NCBI GenBank assembly: GCA_902557655.1
Contig: CACEAZ010000010.1
Span: forward strand, 1-57,902
Direction of reading: 5' to 3'
DNA: 57,902 nucleotides
Source: an uncultured Bacteroidota bacterium
GTDB taxonomy: Bacteria > Bacteroidota > Bacteroidia > Flavobacteriales > Flavobacteriaceae
The notes beneath the pieces were generated by a model. The model did no database searches, was not told where the DNA came from, and saw only the letters and a list, made by a program, of their open reading frames with translations. Made by a program: the position numbers and the translations under genes. Each line of letters starts with the position of its first letter. Position 1 is the stretch's first letter. Shown here piece by piece: positions 1 through 8,299 of the stretch.

Positions 1-76
1 TAGATCTGGAGGAAAGTACGGTAATAAAGGAGTTGAATGTGCTTTTTCAGCTCTTCAAATGTTATCTATTAAATAA
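1..76 (+). CDS. ribH: 6,7-dimethyl-8-ribityllumazine synthase, C-terminal end (partial)
   Basis: Only the last 24 codons are present, read from base 2 to the TAA at 74-76. The peptide RSGGKYGNKGVECAFSALQM matches the C-terminal helix of lumazine synthase, where a GGKxGNKG segment precedes the terminal alanine-rich helix. The enzyme makes 6,7-dimethyl-8-ribityllumazine, the penultimate step of riboflavin synthesis. The identification rests on this short tail plus context: in Flavobacteriia ribH commonly lies upstream of a small membrane protein and mutL, the order seen here. The gene starts outside the window. Confidence 0.75.
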   Translation, partial: RSGGKYGNKGVECAFSALQMLSIK

Positions 77-112
77 GATATTTGTTATATTTATTTAAAT
101 TCAAAATTTTAA

Positions 113-391
113 ATGGGATTATTTAAATTAAGAAAAAATAAACGCTATAGTTATTCTGGGAGGTTTAACGAAGAAAAATTGATCGACGGTTCTACTCATC
201 AAAAGCATCGTAAAATTAAATCGAAATTTGATGAATATCGATCTACAATAGGGGATAATAACAGCTTTAGAGATAAATTTAGATTAGCAATCAACGATTA
301 TAAAAAAGGTTCTGACTTCTCTGTAAGGAAAAGACTTATTTTAATTTTCACAATATTAACTTCCTTGTTTTTATTATTTTTTTTCATTTAA
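113..391 (+). CDS. Small conserved protein with one C-terminal membrane segment
   Basis: This is a 92-residue basic protein. About 70 charged residues (K/R/E/D) are followed by one hydrophobic helix at about residues 74-92 with no tail after it, the layout of a tail-anchored protein. It sits between ribH and mutL. Homologues at this position in Flavobacteriia are often labelled 'riboflavin synthase subunit beta', but nothing in the sequence resembles a riboflavin enzyme, so the label probably comes from proximity to ribH. The function is unknown. The 15-base gap to mutL suggests one transcript. Confidence 0.75.
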   Translation: MGLFKLRKNKRYSYSGRFNEEKLIDGSTHQKHRKIKSKFDEYRSTIGDNNSFRDKFRLAINDYKKGSDFSVRKRLILIFTILTSLFLLFFFI

Positions 392-406
392 TAATCTCAA
401 AATTTA

Positions 407-2203
407 ATGAAAGATATAATTAATATATTGCCTAAAAATGTTGCAAATCAAATTGCTGCAGGTGAAGTAGTCCAAAGACCCGCGTCAGTTGTAAAAGAGC
501 TCCTTGAAAATTCTATTGATGCAGGAGCCTCTGAAATCACGATTCAAATTAAAGATGCCGGAAAAACACTTATTCAAATTATTGATAATGGTAAAGGCAT
601 GTCTAAGAAAGATGCATTATTATGTTTTGAAAGACATACTACATCTAAGATATCAAAAGCAACTGATTTATTTAATATCAGTACCAAGGGATTTAGAGGC
701 GAGGCACTTGCCAGTATAGCTGCAGTTTCACATGTAAGTTTGATAACAAAACAGCCAGGTATTGAATTAGGTTCTAATATCGATATTCAGGGTAGTGAAA
801 TTAAATCTAGTAGATCCGTTGTTAGTGAGGCAGGAACTACAATTTCTGTTAAGAATTTATTTTTTAATATTCCCGCAAGAAGAAATTTCTTAAAATCTGA
901 TAACGTAGAATTTAGGCATATTGCAAATGAATTTTTTAGAGTTTCATTATCACATCCTGAGATTAAATTTATTTTTATTAATAATGGTTCTGAAATTTAT
1001 AATTTGACAAATTCCTCTTTTAAAAAGAGGATAATAAACCTTTTTGGCTCAAAAACACAGGAAAAACTAGTTCCTGTTTCTGAGGAAACAGAAATTCTAA
1101 AAATTAATGGCTTTATTTTTAAACCAGAATATGCTAAAAAAACTAGAGGTGAACAATATTTTTTTGTAAATAACAGGTACATAAAGAGCCCTTATCTAAA
1201 CCACGCTATTAATTCTGCATTTGAAGGTTTGATTGATTTAAAGCATAATCCCTCATATTTTTTAAATCTTGAGGTTGATCCTTCAACAATTGATATCAAT
1301 ATTCATCCAACTAAGACTGAAATTAAGTTTGAAGATGAACATTCAATATATGCTATTTTAAGAGCAGCAGTAAAACACAGTATTGGTCAATACAGTATCT
1401 CACCTGTTTTGGATTTTGAAAGAGACAAATCTCTTGACATTCCTTATAATTATAAAAAGGATAAAACAAATTCTTCTGTTGGAATTGATATTGATTTAAA
1501 TTACAACCCCTTTGATCATTCCTCTAAAAAAAAGGATTATGTTAACCTTGATTCTTTTGATAAAAAAATAGAATCCCTGGAATTTTCATCTGAGAGTAAT
1601 AATTTTAGTGAAATTGACTTTAAAGAATTAAAAAGTAATATTTCTATTGAATCAACAATTCAGATTGACAAGAAATATATAGTAAATAAAAATAAATCAT
1701 CTTTAATAATTGTTAATCAACAAAGAGCGCATCAAAGGATTATTTACGAAAAATTTTTGCAATCAATAACTCTTAATAATTACGGTTCTCAAAAATTATT
1801 GCACCCAGTTGAATTTGATTTTAGCCCAGAAGAAATTTCGGTTCTAAATTCAAATAAAACAATACTGAATCAGTTTGGATTAATTTTTAAATCAAAAAAT
1901 AACCAATTAACTATCTCTTCAATGCCTGCATATGTTGAAATTGAGAATTTAAAAAACTCAATTGAGGACTTAATCTTTAATCTTCAAAACGAAATACCTA
2001 AAAATAGTTTCAGTGAATCTGATTTGATTTCAAAAGTTATGGCAAAAAGCTTATCAATTAAAAACGGAACGATTTTAGATTTGAAAGAACAACAATACCT
2101 AATGAATGCATTATTTGCCTGTAAAGAATCTATGATTTGCCCTTTTAACAAAAAAACTTATGTTAAGCTTGAATATAGCCAAATTGATAATATGTTTAAA
2201 TAA
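407..2203 (+). CDS. mutL: DNA mismatch repair protein MutL
   Basis: This 598-residue protein links MutS mismatch recognition to downstream repair. The N-terminal GHKL ATPase is intact: IAAGEVV, ENSIDAG with the catalytic Glu, DNGKGM, RHTTSK and GFRGEAL are all visible within about the first 110 residues, and the transducer domain follows to about residue 330. After a variable Asn/Ser-rich linker comes the C-terminal dimerisation domain. There the endonuclease motif DQHA(X)2E(X)4E reads NQQR..Q....E from residue 437, and the terminal zinc motif CPHGRPT reads CPFNKKT near residue 578. This copy therefore probably lacks the metal-dependent nickase activity. The stop overlaps the next start by one base (TAATG). 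Confidence 0.97.
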   Translation: MKDIINILPKNVANQIAAGEVVQRPASVVKELLENSIDAGASEITIQIKDAGKTLIQIIDNGKGMSKKDALLCFERHTTSKISKATDLFNISTKGFRGEALASIAAVSHVSLITKQPGIELGSNIDIQGSEIKSSRSVVSEAGTTISVKNLFFNIPARRNFLKSDNVEFRHIANEFFRVSLSHPEIKFIFINNGSEIYNLTNSSFKKRIINLFGSKTQEKLVPVSEETEILKINGFIFKPEYAKKTRGEQYFFVNNRYIKSPYLNHAINSAFEGLIDLKHNPSYFLNLEVDPSTIDINIHPTKTEIKFEDEHSIYAILRAAVKHSIGQYSISPVLDFERDKSLDIPYNYKKDKTNSSVGIDIDLNYNPFDHSSKKKDYVNLDSFDKKIESLEFSSESNNFSEIDFKELKSNISIESTIQIDKKYIVNKNKSSLIIVNQQRAHQRIIYEKFLQSITLNNYGSQKLLHPVEFDFSPEEISVLNSNKTILNQFGLIFKSKNNQLTISSMPAYVEIENLKNSIEDLIFNLQNEIPKNSFSESDLISKVMAKSLSIKNGTILDLKEQQYLMNALFACKESMICPFNKKTYVKLEYSQIDNMFK

Positions 2204-2955
2204 TGTATAGAGTATCTCCAATTGTTAAACAGCTATTAATTATCAACATTATTTTTTTTGTTGGCTCTACTTTATCTTTTAATTCAGATTTTATTTATTC
2301 TTTATTTGGTTTATACTTCCCTGAAAACCCGCAATTTAAATTTTGGCAGATAATCACTCATATGTTCATGCATGGAAATATTCAGCATATTTTATTTAAT
2401 ATGTTTGCATTGTGGATGTTTGGTTCGTCGGTTGAATCAATATTTGGTACAAAGAAATTTTTATTTTTTTATATTACATGTGGGTTGGGAGCCGCATTTA
2501 TACAAATTCTTTTTCTTTATTATGTTTTTTATTCAAATTTAGATTTATTAGTTAGTTCTGGATATGATCAGAGTAGTATATTAAATATTTTAGCTGAAGG
2601 AAAATATAATACCAGTTGGGAAGGTGTTTTGGGACCAAAAGGACTTTTAGACTTTAATTCATCTTTTTTTTCAAGTATGGTTGGAGCATCTGGTGCGATT
2701 ATGGGGGTGTTGGTAGCATTCGGTATGTTTTTCCCTGATAGTAAATTAATGCTAATATTTTTACCAGTTCCCATTAAAGCTAAATATTTTATTCCTGGCA
2801 TTATTCTACTTGATCTTTTTTCAGCAATCACTGGCCAAGCAATATTTAGTCCAAGTAATACTGCTTATGTTGCTCATATTGGTGGTGCATTGACAGGATT
2901 TTTGATTATGTATTACTGGAAGAAAAATCAATTCACTAAAAACAGATGGTACTAA
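2203..2955 (+). CDS. Rhomboid family intramembrane serine protease
   Basis: This is a 250-residue polytopic membrane protein. HGNIQHILFN lies in the second transmembrane helix (the HxxxN oxyanion region). GASGAIMG carries the nucleophile Ser163 and AHIGGALTG carries the catalytic His225, so the Ser-His dyad is complete. An extended loop at about residues 112-158 separates the first helices from the Ser helix. Rhomboids cleave transmembrane substrates within the bilayer; the substrate here is unknown. The gene starts on the last base of the mutL stop and overlaps the next rhomboid gene by 10 bases, so translation is likely coupled. A mutL-rhomboid-rhomboid order is common in Flavobacteriia. 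Confidence 0.93.
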   Translation: MYRVSPIVKQLLIINIIFFVGSTLSFNSDFIYSLFGLYFPENPQFKFWQIITHMFMHGNIQHILFNMFALWMFGSSVESIFGTKKFLFFYITCGLGAAFIQILFLYYVFYSNLDLLVSSGYDQSSILNILAEGKYNTSWEGVLGPKGLLDFNSSFFSSMVGASGAIMGVLVAFGMFFPDSKLMLIFLPVPIKAKYFIPGIILLDLFSAITGQAIFSPSNTAYVAHIGGALTGFLIMYYWKKNQFTKNRWY

Positions 2956-3704
2956 TGGATATATTAGGTAAACTAGGTATAGACCTAAAAAAAATAGATT
3001 TTTTTCAGAAAGTCATTGGAATCAATATACTTGTTTTTCTTTTTTTTAGATTTTCATATATTTTTAATTATCAAAGTTCTTTTTTAAAACTCTTCTCATT
3101 AGAAAATAAATTTTTTGAAAAACCTTGGTCAATAATTACTTATTCTTTTATTCATCAGGGAATATTTGACTTAATATTTATGGCTATTTTGTTGATATTC
3201 ACAACAAATGCTATAAAAAATCTACTTGGTGAAGAACTTCCCAAAAAACTTTTTGCTGTTGGTATTTTAATGGGTGGAATATTTTTTCTTTTTTTTAACG
3301 ATTCAAATGGTTCTTTGATAGGCGCATCTGCAGGAATTTCTTCTTTACTTTTATTCTTACTCCTAATGTCTCCAGATTTATCTGTAAAGCTTTTTAGATT
3401 TAGTATAAAATATAAGTACTTAATGGGACTCATTTTATTCATGGACTTTTTAAAGTTAATATCGCCAGGGGAATACGGAGTATACTCTCATATTGGGGGA
3501 TATTTGGCTGGAATGTTTTATTATTTTTCTCTTTATGGTTTTCCAAAACTTAAAGCAAAACCAACTACACGAAAAAGATATAAACATACTTATTCTAAAC
3601 AAAGTAAGGTTGATAAGATCCTTGATAAAATCAGTAAAAGTGGATATGATAGTTTAAATAGCGAGGAAAAAGAATTCCTTTTTAAACAAGGAGGTAAGAA
3701 ATGA
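2946..3704 (+). CDS. Second rhomboid family intramembrane protease with C-terminal cytoplasmic tail
   Basis: This 252-residue membrane protein is a diverged neighbour of the preceding rhomboid. Ser128 in GASAGISS and His182 in SHIGGYLAG provide the dyad. The HxxxN motif is altered: the region reads HQGIFDLIF without the Asn. After the last helix comes a basic tail and a short domain (DKILDKISKSGYDSL, then a terminal EEKEFL segment) that often ends Bacteroidota rhomboids. The 10-base overlap upstream and the ATGA overlap downstream put it in the mutL transcript. It is probably an active protease, but less certainly so than the first copy. Confidence 0.9.
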   Translation: MVLMDILGKLGIDLKKIDFFQKVIGINILVFLFFRFSYIFNYQSSFLKLFSLENKFFEKPWSIITYSFIHQGIFDLIFMAILLIFTTNAIKNLLGEELPKKLFAVGILMGGIFFLFFNDSNGSLIGASAGISSLLLFLLLMSPDLSVKLFRFSIKYKYLMGLILFMDFLKLISPGEYGVYSHIGGYLAGMFYYFSLYGFPKLKAKPTTRKRYKHTYSKQSKVDKILDKISKSGYDSLNSEEKEFLFKQGGKK

Positions 3705-4723
3705 AAAATCTTTCGATAATTGAAAAATTTTTATTTATAATAAATTCAGTCTTAGCTGTTCTTTTCTTGATTTCACTTTTACTTCCTCTTATTAATCCCG
3801 CTGTATTTCCATATTTATCAATATTAAGTTTGTTTTCCCCAATATTAATTGTGATAAATTTTTTATTTGTTTTTTTCTGGCTAGCGAAACTAAAAAAACA
3901 ATTTTTGTTGTCTACTATTATTTTATGTTTAGGTTATAATTCTGTTTTAAGCTTTATTAATTTTTCAAACAACTCTTTGTTTGTAGGCGGAGATAATTTG
4001 AGCGTACTTAGTTATAATGTAAGACTTTTTAATAAATACAACTGGATAAAGAGTGACGATATCGGTAATAAAATTAATAGTTTTTTAATTTCTGAAGACC
4101 CTGATATTATATGCTTGCAAGAGTTTCAAGACAATATAATTAATCTTTCCAATTATCCTTATAAATTTAAATTTTCAAAAGGGAGTAATGCTGGATATGG
4201 ACAAGCAATTTTTTCTAAATTTCCAATTATTAATAGGCAAAGAATAGATTTAGCTAGCTCTTCAAACAATGCTATTTTTGTTGATTTAAAGATAAATAAT
4301 GATACGATCAGACTTTATAATATACATTTACAATCGTTTTCTATTGAAAAAAAGATAGATCTATCTGCTGTAAACGTTGAAGAAAACAAAAAATTAGTCT
4401 CGAGAATTTCTAAGACTTTTATCAATCAATCAAAGCAGGTAAAATTACTATCACAAAGCCTAGGAAATAGCCCTTATAAAATCGTTTTAGCAGGAGATTT
4501 TAATAATACAGCCTTTTCGTATTCATATCGAAAGTTAATTGAAGGTTTAAAGGATAGTTTTATAGAAAAGGGTAATGGTTTAGGGATAACATTTAATTAT
4601 AATTTTATCCCTTTAAGAATAGATTTTATATTAGTTGATGACTATTTTAGGGTAAATAAATTTAAAACCTACAAGATTAATTTTTCTGATCACGAACCAA
4701 TATATACAGAATTTAACTTTTAA
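3701..4723 (+). CDS. Membrane-anchored endonuclease/exonuclease/phosphatase (EEP) family protein
   Basis: This 340-residue protein has two or three N-terminal hydrophobic segments (about residues 10-90) followed by an EEP fold. The motifs are LSYNVRLFN, DPDIICLQEFQ with the metal-binding Glu, IHLQS, LAGDFNNT (Asp/Asn catalytic pair), DFILVDD and the C-terminal SDHEP with the catalytic His. The family includes nucleases, phosphoinositide phosphatases and sphingomyelinases, so the substrate cannot be read from the sequence. The catalytic domain probably faces the periplasm. It overlaps the rhomboid stop by four bases and converges with the WbqC-like gene, overlapping it by four bases. Confidence 0.9.
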   Translation: MKNLSIIEKFLFIINSVLAVLFLISLLLPLINPAVFPYLSILSLFSPILIVINFLFVFFWLAKLKKQFLLSTIILCLGYNSVLSFINFSNNSLFVGGDNLSVLSYNVRLFNKYNWIKSDDIGNKINSFLISEDPDIICLQEFQDNIINLSNYPYKFKFSKGSNAGYGQAIFSKFPIINRQRIDLASSSNNAIFVDLKINNDTIRLYNIHLQSFSIEKKIDLSAVNVEENKKLVSRISKTFINQSKQVKLLSQSLGNSPYKIVLAGDFNNTAFSYSYRKLIEGLKDSFIEKGNGLGITFNYNFIPLRIDFILVDDYFRVNKFKTYKINFSDHEPIYTEFNF

Positions 4724-5328
4724 AATTTTATAAAATCTTCGAAATCAAGTCCTTTATTAAAAATTAAATCTATCGAACTTAAATTTTCAATAAAACCATT
4801 TTTTTCTTGAAATACTTGAGTGTAATTTTTAAAATCAACTTTTTCGTTAAAATTCTTATTTGTTAATAAACTCCTGTAATCTGTTAAATCAACGTATTTC
4901 TCTAAATATTCATTTGTAAAATTACAGTTTAATTCTTTTTCTAAAATCTCAAAGATTAATCTAATTGAACTAAAATTTAAATCGACTAAAAATTTTTCTT
5001 TTTTATTATAAAAATTTATAAAATAGTCCTCAAAAAAATCATAGAAGGGAGAATTTTTATAAGCACTTTCAATTGATTTTAAATGTATTTTTTGCCAATT
5101 TGAATCATAGCATATTTTGATGTCCTTATATTTTTCTTTTTTAGTACTTGAAAATTTTACTGGTACTGATAAGTTGAGTTTTCCATTTGCAGCGTGTATT
5201 GAAGTTCTGTTTCTTAGTGTTTGCTTTACATAATGATCATTAACTTCAAATAAAATATTAGTTGAATTAATGATCGTTTTAAATGAAAAAATGTTGGGGA
5301 AATATGTTGGATGAATTATTATTTTCAT
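4720..5328 (-). CDS. WbqC-like family protein
   Basis: This 202-residue protein opens with MKIIIHPTYFPNI, the usual WbqC start (a variant of the HQPxYFPxxxxF pattern), followed by the conserved DHYVKQTLRNRT and LSVPV segments. WbqC-like proteins occur in polysaccharide or glycoconjugate gene clusters of other bacteria, but no catalytic activity is established. In Flavobacteriia this copy regularly closes the parAB-lepB gene cluster, as here. Its start overlaps the lepB stop by four bases, which implies coupled translation. Confidence 0.85.
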   Translation of the reverse strand: MKIIIHPTYFPNIFSFKTIINSTNILFEVNDHYVKQTLRNRTSIHAANGKLNLSVPVKFSSTKKEKYKDIKICYDSNWQKIHLKSIESAYKNSPFYDFFEDYFINFYNKKEKFLVDLNFSSIRLIFEILEKELNCNFTNEYLEKYVDLTDYRSLLTNKNFNEKVDFKNYTQVFQEKNGFIENLSSIDLIFNKGLDFEDFIKF

Positions 5329-6881
5329 TTTCTTGATCTATCTAGGTAAAGACTAAAAAAATACCAACCTAACATAACAACAATAAAATGTATTAAATAA
5401 GAATTTGGTTTGCCTTTTCCATGAACAGTCGTAAACATTCTATTCCATCTAATTTTATTAAAACCTTTTGCATTATAATCAATACTCAACCACTTAAAAA
5501 CAGGTTTTCCTACTACATGATCAAATGGAACAAAACCCCAGGTTCTTGAATCCTGAGAATTACTTCTATTATCACCCATTAACCAATAGTAATCTTGTTT
5601 GAATTTGTATTCGTTGGTTTGAACACCATTTATATAAATTTCACTACCCTTAATTTCAAGTTTGTTGTTCTCATATACCTCAATTAATCTTTTATATATA
5701 GGTAGATTAGCTTTGGTTATTTTGATTGATTTGTTTTTTTGAGGAATATAAATAGGACCAAAAAAGTCATTGTTCCAATCAAAAGATGGATTTTGAGGAA
5801 AAACGGATGAGTCTCGATAACCTTTTGGAAAAGTATCTTTCTTTATCCAACTCACGTTTGTGTGGTTTTTTAGTTTTTCCAAAGATTTCTCGCTTATCCC
5901 CATGAACTTATAAGTATAATTACTGTTTATTGGCCCAAATCTGTCAGTGATGTCATAATTATTAATCATTACCCTTTTATTAAACTTATTTTTTTTTGGT
6001 TGGACTAAATATGAAAACTGCAATTTAGTTCTTTCGGGTAGTTGATTTTTCTTTCCGTTAATGTAAACATATCCATTAATCACTTCTAAAGTATCACCTG
6101 CAATACCAACAGCTCTTTTTACATAATTTGTTTTTTTATCTATTGGTTTATAATATTTCTTATCGGTGTAGAACATATTTACCATAGTATCAACTGGCCA
6201 GTTAAAGCAAACAATTTCATTTCTTTTGATTTTCTGCAATCCCGGTAGTCTTAAGTAGGGTAGCTCTGCAATAAATGGCAGTTGTTCTTTATTCAGGTAT
6301 GATTTTCTTTTTATGAAAGGAATAGTATCATGTACCATTGGGGCAGCAACTGTAGTCATTGGAACTCTTGCTCCATAATGGAATTTACTAACAAATAAAA
6401 AATCTCCTACTAAAAGTGATTTTTCAAGAGACGATGTTGGAATGGTGTATGGCTGCATAAAATATGTATGTACAAAAGTTGCAGCTATTACTGCAAAAAT
6501 TATTGAGCTAGTCCATTCGCCGTTAGAGCTTTTAGGATTTGTGTCTCTATTTTGCACATATTCAACATTTGTAAAATAATTTAAATAATAGTTGTAAAAA
6601 CCCAATGAAATAATTGATAAGGAAGTATCCACATATGAATTTTTCTGAAAACTTCTAGAAATTTCAACCCAAATAACAGGGATTATAATTACATTAATGA
6701 CAGGTATAAAAATTAAAAGAAACCACCAAATGGGTCTGTTTATAATTTTTAGAAGAAAATAAATATTTACAATTGGAATTAGGGCATACCACCATTTAAA
6801 TCCAGCTTTTGAATATAATTTCCAAGTTCCGATTCCATGAATTAAATTTATTATCAATAACGTTAAAAATATTTCTATCAT
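5325..6881 (-). CDS. lepB: Signal peptidase I, Bacteroidota type, with extra N-terminal membrane domain
   Basis: This 518-residue enzyme is about twice the usual bacterial LepB length. Residues 1-75 form a separate hydrophobic DUF5684-like module. The signal peptidase domain begins near residue 122 with its anchor helix. The nucleophile is Ser151 in IPTSSLEKSL, and the general base is Lys255 in YVKRAVGIAGD. The C-terminal box MGDNRSNSQDSR..GFVP is clear, and a long insertion separates the two halves of the beta domain. A last transmembrane helix lies near residues 493-512. The residue after the nucleophile is Leu instead of the usual Met. It removes signal peptides from exported proteins, with its active site outside the inner membrane. 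Confidence 0.95.
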   Translation of the reverse strand: MIEIFLTLLIINLIHGIGTWKLYSKAGFKWWYALIPIVNIYFLLKIINRPIWWFLLIFIPVINVIIIPVIWVEISRSFQKNSYVDTSLSIISLGFYNYYLNYFTNVEYVQNRDTNPKSSNGEWTSSIIFAVIAATFVHTYFMQPYTIPTSSLEKSLLVGDFLFVSKFHYGARVPMTTVAAPMVHDTIPFIKRKSYLNKEQLPFIAELPYLRLPGLQKIKRNEIVCFNWPVDTMVNMFYTDKKYYKPIDKKTNYVKRAVGIAGDTLEVINGYVYINGKKNQLPERTKLQFSYLVQPKKNKFNKRVMINNYDITDRFGPINSNYTYKFMGISEKSLEKLKNHTNVSWIKKDTFPKGYRDSSVFPQNPSFDWNNDFFGPIYIPQKNKSIKITKANLPIYKRLIEVYENNKLEIKGSEIYINGVQTNEYKFKQDYYWLMGDNRSNSQDSRTWGFVPFDHVVGKPVFKWLSIDYNAKGFNKIRWNRMFTTVHGKGKPNSYLIHFIVVMLGWYFFSLYLDRSRK

Positions 6882-7423
6882 AATTTAAGTTTAAATGAAA
6901 TTCCAAAATTAGATTCATTATTAATTTTATTAAAATCAATATTTGGCTTAATTGAAAGGTTCTCATCTAAATTATATTGCAATAAATGGGCGTCAACATT
7001 TGCATCAATTATATTTAATATATATAAACCAACAGTGACTAATATAGATAATTCTTTATTGCTCTTTAATGTATTTTGCGCTCTAATTAACCCATCATTT
7101 GAAATTGCTGGATTAGATCCATTTCCAAAAAACTCGTCGTCTGTAAAACCTGCTAATCTTCTTTTATATGCACTTCGATACCTGTTGTAATCGGTGTCAT
7201 TTTTTTTATAAAAATAAATACCTGCTCCCAATGCACCGTAAACAATAGGGATTTTCCAATATTTTTTATTGTATGCCTGACCAAGTCCGGGTAAAACTGC
7301 TGAATAAAATGTTGCTTTTGAGGGTCTGAGAGCAAGCTCGTAATCTTTATCAAGATCAGAAGTTTGAGCATTTAGAAGAAACGGGAATAAAAATAATAAT
7401 ATCAGAAGAAAATACTTATTCAT
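6878..7423 (-). CDS. DUF5683 family protein, secreted or envelope-associated
   Basis: This 181-residue protein has a clear N-terminal signal peptide (hydrophobic core LLILLFLFPFLL followed by NAQ, about residues 1-20). The DUF5683 signature follows: LRPSKATFYSAVLPGLGQAYNKKYWKIPIVYG (in pieces LPGLGQ, YNKKYWK and VYG), with two further hydrophobic helices typical of this domain. The function is unknown. It lies between parB (8-base overlap) and lepB (4-base overlap). In related genomes dapB usually lies between this gene and lepB, and it is absent here. Confidence 0.85.
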   Translation of the reverse strand: MNKYFLLILLFLFPFLLNAQTSDLDKDYELALRPSKATFYSAVLPGLGQAYNKKYWKIPIVYGALGAGIYFYKKNDTDYNRYRSAYKRRLAGFTDDEFFGNGSNPAISNDGLIRAQNTLKSNKELSILVTVGLYILNIIDANVDAHLLQYNLDENLSIKPNIDFNKINNESNFGISFKLKL

Positions 7424-8297
7424 TAATTTTTTTATTAAGTGAGTTTAAATCTTCAATTGAATCAAAGGGAATAATAATTTTCCCACTTTTGTCTTTGTTA
7501 AATACCACTTTTATTTTTTTGTTAATTTTTTTTTCAAGTTTAGTAATATTCTTTTTAGAATTGGACGGGATTTGAATTTTATCTTGAATTTTTAAAGAAC
7601 CTTCTTTTTTTAGAGATTGTATCAGTTTTTCTGTATTCCTAACAGACAAGTTTTTGGATATTATTTTTTCGTAAATATTAATCTGCATTTTTTCATCATC
7701 AATATTAATCATCGCTCTTCCGTGCCCCATTGATATGAAACCGTCTTTTATACCGCTTTGAATAATAGGATTTAATTTCAGTAATCTTAAATAATTACTA
7801 ATTGTAGATCTTTTTTTTCCAATTTTGAGACTTAATTCCTCTTGGGTTAATTTAATCTCATCGATTAATCTTTTATAAGATATTGCTATCTCAATTGAAT
7901 CTAAATCTTGTCTGTGAATATTCTCAACCAAAGCCATTTCAAGGGATTCGTTATCATCTGCATTTCTAACATAACTAGGAATTTTTTTAATTTTTAGCTC
8001 TTTAAATGCCTTAAGTCTTCTTTCTCCTGAAATTAATTGAAATTTATTTTTTGAAATGTTTTTTACTGTAACAGGTTGTATTAATCCGATGTTTTTTATT
8101 GAGGTAATTAGTTCATCTAATTTTTCTTTGTCAAATGTTGATCTAGGTTGAAAGGGATTTACATCAATTTTTGATACATCTATTTCTAAAATGGAATTTA
8201 ATTTTCTGGCTGAAATCAATTTACTTTTATTTTTTGAATCTTTTAGTATGGTTGATAGACCCCTACCAAGAACTTGTTTTTTTAATGCTTTAGCCAT
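7416..8297 (-). CDS. parB: Chromosome partitioning protein ParB (Spo0J family)
   Basis: This 293-residue protein loads onto parS sites and works with ParA to segregate chromosome origins. The N-terminal basic region is followed by the ParB/Srx CTPase domain: NPFQPR, GLIQPVTV, the C-motif GERRLKAF, and LVENIHRQDLDSIE. A helix-turn-helix lies around residues 135-185 (LTQEELSLKIGKKRSTISNY in the first part). The C-terminal dimerisation domain is short and lysine-rich. It starts two bases after parA ends. I could not find a palindrome matching the parS consensus in this window. Confidence 0.96.
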   Translation of the reverse strand: MAKALKKQVLGRGLSTILKDSKNKSKLISARKLNSILEIDVSKIDVNPFQPRSTFDKEKLDELITSIKNIGLIQPVTVKNISKNKFQLISGERRLKAFKELKIKKIPSYVRNADDNESLEMALVENIHRQDLDSIEIAISYKRLIDEIKLTQEELSLKIGKKRSTISNYLRLLKLNPIIQSGIKDGFISMGHGRAMINIDDEKMQINIYEKIISKNLSVRNTEKLIQSLKKEGSLKIQDKIQIPSNSKKNITKLEKKINKKIKVVFNKDKSGKIIIPFDSIEDLNSLNKKINE

Positions 8298-8299
8298 AT

